DNA of 64,000 nt from Streptomyces griseofuscus (GTDB lineage: Bacteria; Actinomycetota; Actinomycetes; Streptomycetales; Streptomycetaceae): positions 7,811,001 to 7,875,000 of the forward strand of contig NZ_CP051006.1 of NCBI RefSeq assembly GCF_014673495.1, read 5' to 3'. Below the pieces are notes generated by a model that was not told the origin of the DNA, ran no database searches, and saw only the letters and a program-made list of their open reading frames with translations. The first letter of the stretch is position 1; each line of letters begins with the position of its first letter. The translations under genes were made by a program, and so were the position numbers. This document shows, in pieces, positions 1 through 7,659 of the stretch.

Positions 1-1406
1 GCACCGGATCCGCCGTACGCCTCCAGGACGCGCGCGGCCACCTCCTCGCCGAGGCCGGGGAGCGGCCCGCGCTGGACCCCGCCGTCGTCGCCGACGTGGC
101 CGCGGGCCGGGTCTCCGCCGCCGCGCTTCAGGACGGCACCCGGCATGTGCGCCTGGTCGGGATACGGCACCCGGGCCCCGACCCGGCCGCCTCCGCCGTA
201 CTGGCCGTGGCCCGCCCCGAGCCCTTCGACAGGCACACCACCGACATCCTCGGGCACACCGCGGGCGTGCTCGAACTCCTGCTGCGCGAGCGCGAGTTGG
301 CGCACGCCGGGTATCGGCTGCGACGGGCCACCGCCGATCTGCGCCTCGCCATCCTGCAACTGCTGATGGTGGAGGACACCGTCTCCGCCCGCCGGGTCGC
401 CGCGGGACTGTGGCCCGGACTGCTGGAGAGGGACACCGCCCGGGTGTACGTCATCGAGGGCACCGCCGCCGAACGCGACCGGCTCGCCGACGAGTGCGGG
501 ACGGCCACCAGCGGCGGCGCCCTCGTGGTGCGCTGCCCGGCGATGGACGAACATGTCATCGTGCTCGGCCCGGCCACCGAGGTGGAGGAACGGCTGCGCT
601 CCCTGGTCGCCGTACGGCCCGGCACCTACCTCGGCGGGAGCCCCCGCCAGCGCCTCGCCCTGACCGCCACCGCCTACGGACAGGCCGTCACCGCCCTCGC
701 CGTGGCCCGCTTCAGCCCCGAGCGGGCCGCCGTCTACGCCGAACGCACCCGCCCCGCCCGCCTGATGGACCCGGCCGCGCTGCACGCCTGGTCGGCCGCG
801 GTGCTGCGCCCGCTGGACACGCTGCCGTACCACGTGCGCGCCGAGCTGCTCGCCACCACCCGGCTGGGCCTGGAGTTCACCGCGGTCAGCACGGCCAAGG
901 TGCTCGGCGTCAGCCGCAACACGGTGCGTGCCCGTATGGACCGGGTCGCCGCGCTGCTCGGCGCCGACTTCTCCGCCCTGGCCGTGCGCGCGATGGCGCA
1001 CATCGCGCTCAACACCGAGGCGGCGCACGGTCCGTACGACACCGAGGGCAACGCCCCCGCCACGCCGACGGGGTTCGCGGACCTGCTCGGCGGGGACGCG
1101 CTGCGGGCATGGGCCGAGGGCCTGCTCGGGCGCCTCGACACCGACGGCCGGGATCTGCGCGGCACCCTGCGCGCCTGGCTGGCCGCCGACGCCAACGCCG
1201 GGCCCGCGGCGACGGCGCGGGGGGTGCACGCCCAGACCGTACGGGAGCATGTGCGGGCCGCCGAACCCGTCCTGGAGCGCCGGCTGCTGGCCGGGGGCAC
1301 CGATCTGTACGAGGTCGTCCTCGCCCACCTCGTCACCGGTGAACTCCCCGTTCCCGCCCTCGGCCCGGCGAACCGGGACCAAGCGGACGCGGCTGTGCAC
1401 AGGTGA
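1..1406 (+). CDS. PucR-type helix-turn-helix regulator (5' end outside window)
   Basis: The reading frame is already open at base 3, so the gene starts left of the window; 467 residues are visible. The N-terminal part looks like a sensory (GAF-like) domain ending in an amphipathic helix around RERELAHAGYRLRR. The middle is a long linker. The second half carries two helix-turn-helix segments of the PucR C-terminal type: one around AKVLGVSRNTVRARMDRV and a second around ATARGVHAQTVREHVRAAEP. This suggests a transcription factor responding to a small molecule. A second recognition helix in the same chain is less common than the single PucR domain. The regulated genes cannot be told because the upstream neighbour is missing. 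The family assignment is by motif recognition only. Confidence 0.7.
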   Translation, partial: TGSAVRLQDARGHLLAEAGERPALDPAVVADVAAGRVSAAALQDGTRHVRLVGIRHPGPDPAASAVLAVARPEPFDRHTTDILGHTAGVLELLLRERELAHAGYRLRRATADLRLAILQLLMVEDTVSARRVAAGLWPGLLERDTARVYVIEGTAAERDRLADECGTATSGGALVVRCPAMDEHVIVLGPATEVEERLRSLVAVRPGTYLGGSPRQRLALTATAYGQAVTALAVARFSPERAAVYAERTRPARLMDPAALHAWSAAVLRPLDTLPYHVRAELLATTRLGLEFTAVSTAKVLGVSRNTVRARMDRVAALLGADFSALAVRAMAHIALNTEAAHGPYDTEGNAPATPTGFADLLGGDALRAWAEGLLGRLDTDGRDLRGTLRAWLAADANAGPAATARGVHAQTVREHVRAAEPVLERRLLAGGTDLYEVVLAHLVTGELPVPALGPANRDQADAAVHR

Positions 1407-1496
1407 GTGCTACGCGCGTGGCGGCGGGCATCGGTGCGCTGGTACGGACCGGGCGTCGCACGTAAGTTCACTTCCAGCGGGGCACGACCGGGACGG

Positions 1497-1514
1497 GGGG
1501 CCGGTCGGGGCCCC
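1497..1514 (+). terminator. candidate terminator after the PucR-type gene
   Basis: A six-base-pair G/C stem (GGGGCC with GGCCCC, loop GGTCGG) lies about 90 bases after the stop and is followed by a T-rich stretch (cttcttttct). Apart from this, the bases from 1407 to 1660 show nothing I can name. Confidence 0.35.
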
Positions 1515-1660
1515 GCCCTTCTTTTCTCCCGCGCTTCCCGCGGAGGACCCCGTTCGAGCGATGCCGTCACCCGACCAGGTGAGCCCGGGGTACCACCGGC
1601 GGCCGGGGGACGTTGCCCCGGCAGGAGCCGCTTGCTGGACCGGATGCCGTGGGGGAACGG

Positions 1661-1852
1661 ATGGAGCGAGTCGAAGGGGTCCGGCTGCCGCGCACCCGGG
1701 AGCCCATCTACGACCGGCTGGTCGCCGAATGGCGTGCGCAGGGGCGGACGGTGCCCACCGCGCCCGAGGCGCCCCGGACCTCGCTCACCGGTCTCGCCGA
1801 CCTCGCGAGCCTCGCCCTGCGCCCCACCCGGCCCGAGCCGGAGCGTTCCTGA
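1661..1852 (+). CDS. small protein of unknown function (63 aa)
   Basis: The start is the ATG at 1661, because a G-rich ribosome binding site (GGGGGAA) sits just before it; an in-frame upstream ATG at 1613 has none. The product is short and charged, with the run PREPIY-like 'TREPIYDRLVAEWRAQGRTVP' region near residues 12-32. I recall similar small proteins in streptomycetes (RxPIYxxLVxEWRxxGRTVP) with no known role. No signal peptide or membrane segment is visible. The gene stands alone and ends just before a large palindrome. It could be a housekeeping or regulatory micro-protein; no function is claimed. Confidence 0.55.
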   Translation: MERVEGVRLPRTREPIYDRLVAEWRAQGRTVPTAPEAPRTSLTGLADLASLALRPTRPEPERS

Positions 1853-1877
1853 GGCGTCGTACCGCATCCCGCCCGGT

Positions 1878-1938
1878 CTAGGGCCTCTCGTTTGGATCAT
1901 GCGGGCTCGCGGGGTCTGATCCAAACGAAAGACCCTAG
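1878..1938. repeat. 61-bp imperfect palindrome with CTAG ends (MITE- or REP-like)
   Basis: The arms at 1878-1899 and 1917-1938 are 22 bases each and match as inverted repeats at 20 of 22 positions; 17 bases separate them. Both ends read CTAG. The element lies between two convergent genes. Its right end supplies the TAG stop codon of the minus-strand gene at 1935. It has no T-run, so simple termination is only one possible role. The inner arm sequence (CGTTTGGATCA) is one I associate with dispersed palindromes in Streptomyces, from memory only. Confidence 0.6.
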
Positions 1939-2414
1939 GGCTCCCGCTGCCCGCGCGGTGGTGCGGCGAGGACCGTCAGGGTGCCGTTGGCCTGCCGCAG
2001 CGCGTCCTCCAGGGTGCCGGGGGAGTGCAGGGTGCCGGTGCCGTCGGGCGGTACCAGCCACTCCAGGGAGCGGGCGGGCCGGTAGGGCGGCGGTACGGCG
2101 ACCCAGGAGCCCCTGGTGGCATAGCGCAGCCCCGCGCCGACCCAGCCCCCGTCCGGGTCCGGCGGCAGGAAGAAGCCGACCCGGCCGGCCGTGAGGTCCA
2201 CCAGGGTCGGGCCCGGCACCGGCAGCGCGGGCCGCCACAGCAGGTCGAGGGTGAGCAGGCCCAGCCGCTCGGGGACGCTGAGCAGGTCCCAGAAACGCCC
2301 GGCCTCCAGCAGTGCGATCCCCTCCCCGTGGTCCCACTCCCACTTGCACGCGCGCGGATCGGCCGCCGATGCCGCCAGCCACTCCACGCCCCGCATCCAC
2401 ATCGTGTTCGTCAT
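1935..2414 (-). CDS. uncharacterised protein (159 aa), primase/polymerase-like C-terminal style
   Basis: The start is the ATG at 2414, with GGAG six bases ahead; an extension to 2453 is possible. The protein is soluble and rich in Trp and Pro. It shows a run of patterns (GRFWDLLSVPERLG, GRVGFFLPPD, GSWVAVPPPYRP, WLVPPDGTGTLH) that I have seen in uncharacterised Streptomyces proteins sometimes labelled as related to bifunctional primase/polymerase domains. No catalytic residues of such enzymes can be pointed to, so function is left open. The stop codon lies inside the palindromic element at 1878-1938, so the C-terminus may have been altered when that element arrived. Confidence 0.6.
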   Translation of the reverse strand: MTNTMWMRGVEWLAASAADPRACKWEWDHGEGIALLEAGRFWDLLSVPERLGLLTLDLLWRPALPVPGPTLVDLTAGRVGFFLPPDPDGGWVGAGLRYATRGSWVAVPPPYRPARSLEWLVPPDGTGTLHSPGTLEDALRQANGTLTVLAAPPRGQREP

Positions 2415-2717
2415 GCACTGCTCCGCGTTCTCGGGCACTCGGTGCGTTCGCACAGCAACCCGGCATATGCATGCTCGTAGATATTTCTATGCGGCGGAAG
2501 GGGTGGCGCGGTCTGGCGTTTCTGTCGACGCGTTCGAACTCCGCGTGCCGGTTCGTCAGTTGGCCCAGGGGGTGGCGTCACTCTTGCGAGGCGGTGGGTC
2601 GATAGGGCGCGTGATCCGAGCGTTCGCGCGATCGATTCCTGCGTGAGGTCTTGAGAAGAGCGTGGCTGCGGTCGTAGCCTCACGTCGTTCCGTCGTCCGA
2701 TTCCAACGAGGTTTTCC

Positions 2718-4067
2718 ATGGACCGCACCCGCCTGCGCACCCTCCTGGCCCGCGAGAGCGCCGAGGCCGAGCGTCGCAACCCGCGCTCGCGCGCCGCGTA
2801 CGCCGGGGCCGACCATCTCTTCGGCCGGGTCCCGATGACCTGGATGAACAAGACGGCCGGAGCGTTCCCCCGGTATCTGGCCGGGGCGCGCGGCGCCCGG
2901 GTCAGCGATGTGGACGGGCACGAGTACATCGACTTCTGCCTCGGCGACACCGGCGCGATGGCGGGCCACTCGCCCGCGGCGGTCACCGAGGCGGTCCAGC
3001 GGCGCTTCGCCGAACTCGGAGGGGCCACCGCCATGCTGCCCACCGAGGACGCCGAATGGGTCGGCGCCGAGCTGACCCGGCGCTTCGGCCTGGCCCGCTG
3101 GAGCTTCTCGCTCACCGCGACCGACGCCAACCGCTGGGCGATCCGGCTCGCCCGCGCCGTTACCGGGCGGCCGAAGATCCTGTTCAACAGCTACTGCTAC
3201 CACGGCAGCGTGGACGAGTCGCTGATCGTCGCGGGCCCGGACGGCGAGGGCAGCGCCCGCCCCGGGAACGTCGGCGCGCCCTGCGAGGTGACCCTCACCA
3301 GCAGGGTCGCCGAGTTCAACGACCTCGCCGCACTGGAGCGCGAACTCGCCCACGGCGATGTGGCCGCGGTCCTCATGGAACCCGCCCTCACCAACATCGG
3401 CATCGTGCTGCCCGAGCCCGGCTATCTCGCCGGAGTCCGCGAGCTGACCAGGCGCTACGGCACGCTGCTGATCAACGACGAGACGCACACCTTCTCCGCG
3501 GGGCCCGGCGGCTGCACCGGCGCCTGGGACCTGGAACCGGACATGCTCACCATCGGCAAGGCGATCGGCGGCGGCATCCCGGCCGGTGCCTACGGCCTCT
3601 CCGCCGAACTGGCCGACCGGCTGCTGGCCCGCGGCGACCTCGACCTCGTCGACATGGGCGGCGTCGGCGGCACCCTCGCCGGCAACGCCCTGTCGGTCGC
3701 GGCCACCCGCGCCACCCTCGAACACGTCCTCACCGACACGGCGTTCGACCGGATGGGCAAGCTGTGCGAACGCTTCGAGGCGGGCGTCCGCGCCGGTATC
3801 GAGGCACACGCCCTGCCCTGGTCGGTGAGCCGGCTCGGGGCGCGGACCGAGTACCGCTTCACCGCGCCCGCGCCGCGCACCGGCACCGAGTCCGCGGCGG
3901 CCGCCGACGCCGACCTCGAGGACTTCCTGCACCTGTACCTCGCCAACCGGGGCATCCTGCTCACCCCGTTCCACAACATGGCCCTGATGTGCCCCGACAC
4001 CACCGAGCAGGACGTCGACCGGCACACCGAGGTGTTCGCCGCCGCCCTCGCCGAACTGGCCGGATGA
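2718..4067 (+). CDS. class III aminotransferase (PLP), glutamate-1-semialdehyde aminomutase-like
   Basis: A 449-residue fold-type I PLP enzyme of aminotransferase class III. Visible landmarks are the glycine-rich DVDGHEYIDFCLGDTGAM entry, the INDETHTF metal/phosphate region with the Asp that contacts the pyridine nitrogen, and TIGKAIGGGIPAGAYG holding the Schiff-base lysine. Members move amino groups between amino acids or amines and keto acids; this subgroup also includes GSA aminomutase relatives. The start ATG has GAGG seven bases upstream. An AsnC-type regulator follows 10 bases downstream, pointing to an amino-acid-responsive operon. Substrate cannot be read from sequence. The real hemL is usually in a haem cluster, which is not seen here. 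Confidence 0.85.
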   Translation: MDRTRLRTLLARESAEAERRNPRSRAAYAGADHLFGRVPMTWMNKTAGAFPRYLAGARGARVSDVDGHEYIDFCLGDTGAMAGHSPAAVTEAVQRRFAELGGATAMLPTEDAEWVGAELTRRFGLARWSFSLTATDANRWAIRLARAVTGRPKILFNSYCYHGSVDESLIVAGPDGEGSARPGNVGAPCEVTLTSRVAEFNDLAALERELAHGDVAAVLMEPALTNIGIVLPEPGYLAGVRELTRRYGTLLINDETHTFSAGPGGCTGAWDLEPDMLTIGKAIGGGIPAGAYGLSAELADRLLARGDLDLVDMGGVGGTLAGNALSVAATRATLEHVLTDTAFDRMGKLCERFEAGVRAGIEAHALPWSVSRLGARTEYRFTAPAPRTGTESAAAADADLEDFLHLYLANRGILLTPFHNMALMCPDTTEQDVDRHTEVFAAALAELAG

Positions 4068-4077
4068 GGGGAGGGGC

Positions 4078-4530
4078 ATGATGACCGCCATGGACGACAT
4101 CGACCGGGCCATCCTGCGTGAGCTCCAGAGCGACGGCCGTATCGCCTATGCCGACCTCGGGCCCAAGGTGGGCCTGTCCGCCTCGGCGGCCCGGCAGCGG
4201 CTGCAGCGGCTGCTGGACTCCCGGGCCGTGCAAGTGGTCGGCGTCACCGACCCGATGGCGATGGGCGGCCAGGCCATGGCGCTGCTCGGGATCGGCGTGG
4301 ACGGCGACCCGCGGGCCGTCGCCGACGCCCTGGCCGAGCGGCCCGAGGTCGTGTACTCGGTGCTCACCTCCGGCGGCTTCGACCTCTTCGCCGAGGTGGT
4401 CGCGTCCGGCCCGAAGGACCTGCTGGACTTCGTCAACGACGTGGTCCGCCCGATCGAGGGCGTCCGCGAGCTCCGGTCCTTCCCGTACTTCGGGATCCAC
4501 ACCCACCGGTTCTTGTGGGACGTGGGGTGA
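4078..4530 (+). CDS. Lrp/AsnC-family transcriptional regulator
   Basis: A 150-residue protein with the AsnC winged-helix at residues 5-60 (DDIDRAILRELQSDGRIAYADLG, then ASAARQRLQRLL as recognition helix) followed by an alpha/beta RAM ligand-binding domain to the end. ATG codons at 4078 and 4081 are both possible; the binding site GAGGGG precedes them. It lies 10 bases after the aminotransferase gene and is almost certainly co-transcribed with it. By family logic it would sense an amino acid or related metabolite and control the upstream enzyme and itself. Confidence 0.9.
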   Translation: MMTAMDDIDRAILRELQSDGRIAYADLGPKVGLSASAARQRLQRLLDSRAVQVVGVTDPMAMGGQAMALLGIGVDGDPRAVADALAERPEVVYSVLTSGGFDLFAEVVASGPKDLLDFVNDVVRPIEGVRELRSFPYFGIHTHRFLWDVG

Positions 4531-4573
4531 GCGGGGTCCCGCGGGGCGTGGCACGCGTGCCGGTCGAGGGTGG

Positions 4574-5692
4574 TCAGGTGGGCGGGTCGCCCGGGGCCGG
4601 GACCGGGGCCAGGACCAGCATCGTGGCGTCGTCGCGGACCTCGTAGCGCAGCCGCGCGAGATCGGCCCACACGGCGGTGGGCAGTTCGCCGTCATGGCTG
4701 TCCGCGAGGGCGGCCAGCCGGTCCGGCAGCGGGTAGAAGACCCCGGAGCGGTCCCGTGCCTCCCAGACGCCGTCGGAGGCCAGCAGCAGCCTGTCGCCAG
4801 GCTCCAGCGGCACCGTGACCTCCTTCGGCGGATCGGCCCCCACCAGGCCGATCCCCAGCGGGGTGCCCGGCGTCACGGTGATCTCCCGCGCGTCGCCCTC
4901 GCGCAGCAGGACCGGCGCCGGATGACCGCAGGCCACCACCCGCATCGTGCGCGCGCAGGCCGGGAACTCCAGCAGCACCGCCGTAGCGAACAGCTCCCCG
5001 TCCGGCGTGCCCGCCGCGTCCGTCGCCAGCCGGCGGTCCATCCGGGCCGCCACCGACTCCAGGTCCTGCTGGTCAAGGACCGCCTCCCGGAACGCGCCCA
5101 GCAGGGACACCACGGTCGAGACCGCCACCAGCCCGTGCCCGCGCACATCGCCCATCACCGCCCGCACGCCGTACGGGCCTTCGCGTACGTCGAAGAAGTC
5201 CCCGCCCACCAGCGTGCCGTTCTCCGCGGCCCGGTAGAAGCCCGCGCAGCCGATGCGCCCGACCCGCTCGGGCAGCGGTGGCATCACCGCCCGCTGCACG
5301 GCCTCGCCGATCGTGCGCTCCACCTGGAGCTGGGCGTCGCGGCGGCTGCGCACGAACGACACGAACACGCTGAGCAGGGCGACGAAGACGATGGTGAGCA
5401 GATCGGTGTTGCCGGGCCTGTTCAGATGGGTCTCGGGCACATTCAGGGCCACGACCACCAGGGCGCCGAGCAGGGCGGTGACCAGCGGGCCGTACGACAG
5501 GACGGCCAGCGGCGGGATCGCGCCGAGCAGGAAACCCAGGTCGCTGGCGTGGGGGGTGACGGTCGAGGCGAGGGTCACCGCGACCAGCAGCAGTACCGGC
5601 AGCAGCCGGATCCACCACGGCGGTGGCGCACCCCGCAACCAGCCGCGATCCTCCTGGCTCCCACGCGAGGCCCCTCCGCGCACCGATCGCAC
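4574..5692 (-). CDS. membrane-anchored PP2C/SpoIIE-type serine/threonine phosphatase
   Basis: The 372-residue protein has three or four hydrophobic segments in its first 120 residues (near 27-45, 50-85 and 95-112), then a short coiled region (RSRRDAQLQVERTIGEAVQRAVMPPLP). A SpoIIE/RsbU PP2C domain follows from about residue 150. Metal-binding motifs are visible: GGDFFDV, MGDVRGHG and LLLASDGVWEARD. Such proteins dephosphorylate anti-anti-sigma factors and so switch stress sigma factors in actinomycetes. No sigma factor lies next to it. The GTG start at 5692 lacks a clear binding site, so the true start may be slightly downstream. Confidence 0.88.
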   Translation of the reverse strand: MRSVRGGASRGSQEDRGWLRGAPPPWWIRLLPVLLLVAVTLASTVTPHASDLGFLLGAIPPLAVLSYGPLVTALLGALVVVALNVPETHLNRPGNTDLLTIVFVALLSVFVSFVRSRRDAQLQVERTIGEAVQRAVMPPLPERVGRIGCAGFYRAAENGTLVGGDFFDVREGPYGVRAVMGDVRGHGLVAVSTVVSLLGAFREAVLDQQDLESVAARMDRRLATDAAGTPDGELFATAVLLEFPACARTMRVVACGHPAPVLLREGDAREITVTPGTPLGIGLVGADPPKEVTVPLEPGDRLLLASDGVWEARDRSGVFYPLPDRLAALADSHDGELPTAVWADLARLRYEVRDDATMLVLAPVPAPGDPPT

Positions 5693-5852
5693 AAGCCCAC
5701 GCTACGCCGCCCCCGTCAGGAGGGCCCGTCGGTCGCCTCCCGTGCGCCGGTGACGCTCACGGGGGGGCGGTACGGAAAACCGATGGACGCCGGCCGGGCG
5801 CCCCGGTTAGCGTACGAGCGCACATCCGAGACGGACGAAGGAGGCGAGTGTC

Positions 5853-5909
5853 ATGGCCGCAGTCATCATGCGCTCCCCCCTCCCCGTCGCCCGGGTGTGC
5901 AAGGTCTGA
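5853..5909 (+). CDS. 18-aa putative leader peptide upstream of a GNAT gene
   Basis: A short ORF encoding MAAVIMRSPLPVARVCKV has an excellent ribosome binding site (GAAGGAGGCGAG, six bases before ATG). It ends 55 bases before the acetyltransferase start. Two hairpins occupy the gap. The combination of strong initiation, tiny size and structured spacer is that of a translated leader controlling the downstream gene. It does not match the cysteine-rich or RHxDL-type Streptomyces leader peptides I remember. It contains one Cys and no codon run that would name the sensed amino acid. Function is inferred. Confidence 0.5.
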   Translation: MAAVIMRSPLPVARVCKV

Positions 5910-5910
5910 C

Positions 5911-5960
5911 CGGGAGCGCGTTCCCGCCGCGAGGTCCCTCGCGGCACGTATCCCGGAGGA
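5911..5960 (+). promoter_or_regulatory. hairpin array between leader ORF and GNAT gene
   Basis: CGGGA at 5911-5915 pairs with TCCCG at 5922-5926. A perfect eight-base stem follows at 5927-5944 (CCGCGAGG with CCTCGCGG). The same CGGGA could instead pair with TCCCG at 5951-5955, which abuts the Shine-Dalgarno sequence GGAGGA at 5955-5960. The two pairings exclude each other, which fits translational attenuation by a ribosome finishing the leader ORF. Confidence 0.45.
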
Positions 5961-5964
5961 ATCC

Positions 5965-6873
5965 TTGACCGATCTGGTCATGCGCACGCTCGACGCGAAC
6001 AGTGCGCACCTGTTCCACACCATGCCCGACCCGCTGGCCCTCGCCGAGAAGCACCGGCGGACCACCTTCCGTCCCGAGTGGCAGCGCATCGCCCTGCGCG
6101 ACGGCCGTACGGTGGCCCGCGCCGCCTGGTGGGGGCGCGCCGAGGACACCGAACCGCTGCTGATCAACTGGCTGGACGTGGCCGAGGGCGAGGAGGCGGC
6201 CGGCGCCGAACTGCTGCGGACCGCGCCCTGGCGCCCCGACGAGATCGACCTCGACCTGCCCGCCGGCTGGCGCGACGACACCCGGCTGCGGGCCGCCGCC
6301 GAGACCCGCGTCGCGGCCGCGCGCCTGGCCGGTTACACACCCCTGGTGGAGCGCTTCCTCTACCGCTGGACCCCGGACTGCGGCCTGCCCGAACGCCCCG
6401 GCCGCCTGGTCTTCACCCCGGAGCCGGACGACGACGTCTTCCTCGACCTGCTGCGCCGCATCCACTCCGTCACCCTCGACGCGCACGCCCGCCGGGCCAT
6501 CGCGCAGGGCGGCGTCGAACAGGCAGCCCAGGAGGAGCTGGACATCTTCCACTGGATGCCCTCTTCGCGCTCCTGGTGGCAGATCGCCCGCACCGGCGCC
6601 GGCGACCCCGTCGGCATCCACATCCCCGCCCGCAACCCCTCGGGCCCCTGCGTCGGCTTCATCGGCGTCGTCCCGGAGCACCGCGGCCACGGCTACGCCT
6701 ACGACCTCCTCGTCGAGTGCACCCGCTTCCTGGCCGCGGAGGGAGCCGAGTTCATCGCCGCCGCCACCGACCGGTCCAACTTCCCGATGGCCGCGCACTT
6801 CACCAAGGCGGGCTATCCGGTCGTACGGGAGCGGGTGAACTTCTGGGTTGACGGCGCTGTCGGTGCCGGGTGA
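5965..6873 (+). CDS. GNAT-family N-acetyltransferase
   Basis: The TTG at 5965 is chosen because GGAGGA lies five to ten bases ahead; it gives 302 residues. The acetyl-CoA-binding P-loop of the GNAT fold is seen late in the protein (GFIGVVPEHRGHGYAYDLL), followed by AATDRSNFPMAAHFTKAGY, the usual beta-alpha closing unit. The first 150 residues form a separate less conserved half, so the protein may be a tandem GNAT with a degenerate N-terminal copy. It would transfer an acetyl group to an amine on a small molecule or protein; the substrate is unknown. Its translation may be controlled by the leader ORF at 5853. It is transcribed away from the phosphatase at 4574. Confidence 0.85.
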   Translation: MTDLVMRTLDANSAHLFHTMPDPLALAEKHRRTTFRPEWQRIALRDGRTVARAAWWGRAEDTEPLLINWLDVAEGEEAAGAELLRTAPWRPDEIDLDLPAGWRDDTRLRAAAETRVAAARLAGYTPLVERFLYRWTPDCGLPERPGRLVFTPEPDDDVFLDLLRRIHSVTLDAHARRAIAQGGVEQAAQEELDIFHWMPSSRSWWQIARTGAGDPVGIHIPARNPSGPCVGFIGVVPEHRGHGYAYDLLVECTRFLAAEGAEFIAAATDRSNFPMAAHFTKAGYPVVRERVNFWVDGAVGAG

Positions 6874-7122
6874 CACGCTGACCGTGCGGTGACCGGCGGC
6901 GAGATCACCCCCACCTCCCCGGAGGGGGCCGGGGCGGTTGGGTGCGTGGCGCTTTCCAAGATCGGGGAGTTCATGCCCCCGGCGGGGAAATTCCTTCGTT
7001 CGGGGGCACTTGGGCGTCATTTTCTCACCGCGCGCCGTCGGCGAGCCGATAGTGGAGCCGCCGCCGGGCCCACGGGGACCGGCGGTGGTTCGTGAGCACC
7101 GTATGACCGGAGGGGAAACAGC

Positions 7123-7659
7123 ATGGCCACCACCGAGGCGAACAACCGGGTCGAACTCGTCTTCTCACTGTTCGACGCCAATGGCAACGGCGTCCTGGAC
7201 CCCGGGGACTTCGAGCTGATGGGCAGGCGGGTGGTCGAGGCCGTGCCGGAGGCCGGGGACGGCGCGAAGCACCGGATGCTCAAGGCCTTCCAGGGCTACT
7301 GGGACACTCTGCGCACCGAACTGGACGCCGACGGCGACGGACAGGTGAGCCCCGAGGAGTTCAACGCCATCGTGCTCGACCCCCAGCGATTCGACGTCAC
7401 CGTCAACGAGTTCGCCGAGGCCCTCGCCGCGCTGGGCGACCCGGACGGGGACGGCTATGTCGAACGCCCCCACTTCGTCGCCCTGATGACCGCCATCGGT
7501 TTCCAACGCCCCAACATCGAGGCCCTGTTCGACGCCTTCGAGCCGGTCCACGGCGACCGCGTCCCCGTGGTCACCTGGGCGGACGGCATCCGTGACTACT
7601 ACCGCCCCGAGAAGTCCGGCATCCCCGGCGACCACCTCACCACGAGCACCGTCCAGTGA
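7123..7659 (+). CDS. EF-hand calcium-binding protein (calerythrin-like)
   Basis: The 178-residue acidic soluble protein has three canonical EF-hand loops: DANGNGVLDPGDF near residue 19, DADGDGQVSPEEF near 68 and DPDGDGYVERPHF near 106. A fourth hand (around ADGIRDYY, near 155) lacks the loop ligands. This is the layout of the actinobacterial calcium sensors/buffers such as calerythrin and the Cab proteins. The ATG has GGAGGGG seven bases ahead. It is the first gene of a four-gene operon: the next gene starts at a GTG that overlaps this stop codon. That coupling to metabolic enzymes is unusual and suggests calcium-linked control or a scaffold role, which is inference. Confidence 0.92.
   Translation: MATTEANNRVELVFSLFDANGNGVLDPGDFELMGRRVVEAVPEAGDGAKHRMLKAFQGYWDTLRTELDADGDGQVSPEEFNAIVLDPQRFDVTVNEFAEALAALGDPDGDGYVERPHFVALMTAIGFQRPNIEALFDAFEPVHGDRVPVVTWADGIRDYYRPEKSGIPGDHLTTSTVQ

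Noticed and set aside
734..1924. Long minus-strand frame opposite the PucR-type gene
   Set aside because: Composition (Arg/Pro/Ala-rich, no motif) is that of antisense shadow in high-GC DNA, and the plus-strand frame has clear HTH domains.
4118..5968. 616-codon plus-strand frame across the AsnC and phosphatase genes
   Set aside because: It crosses two well-supported genes, is Arg/Gln-rich and has no domain.
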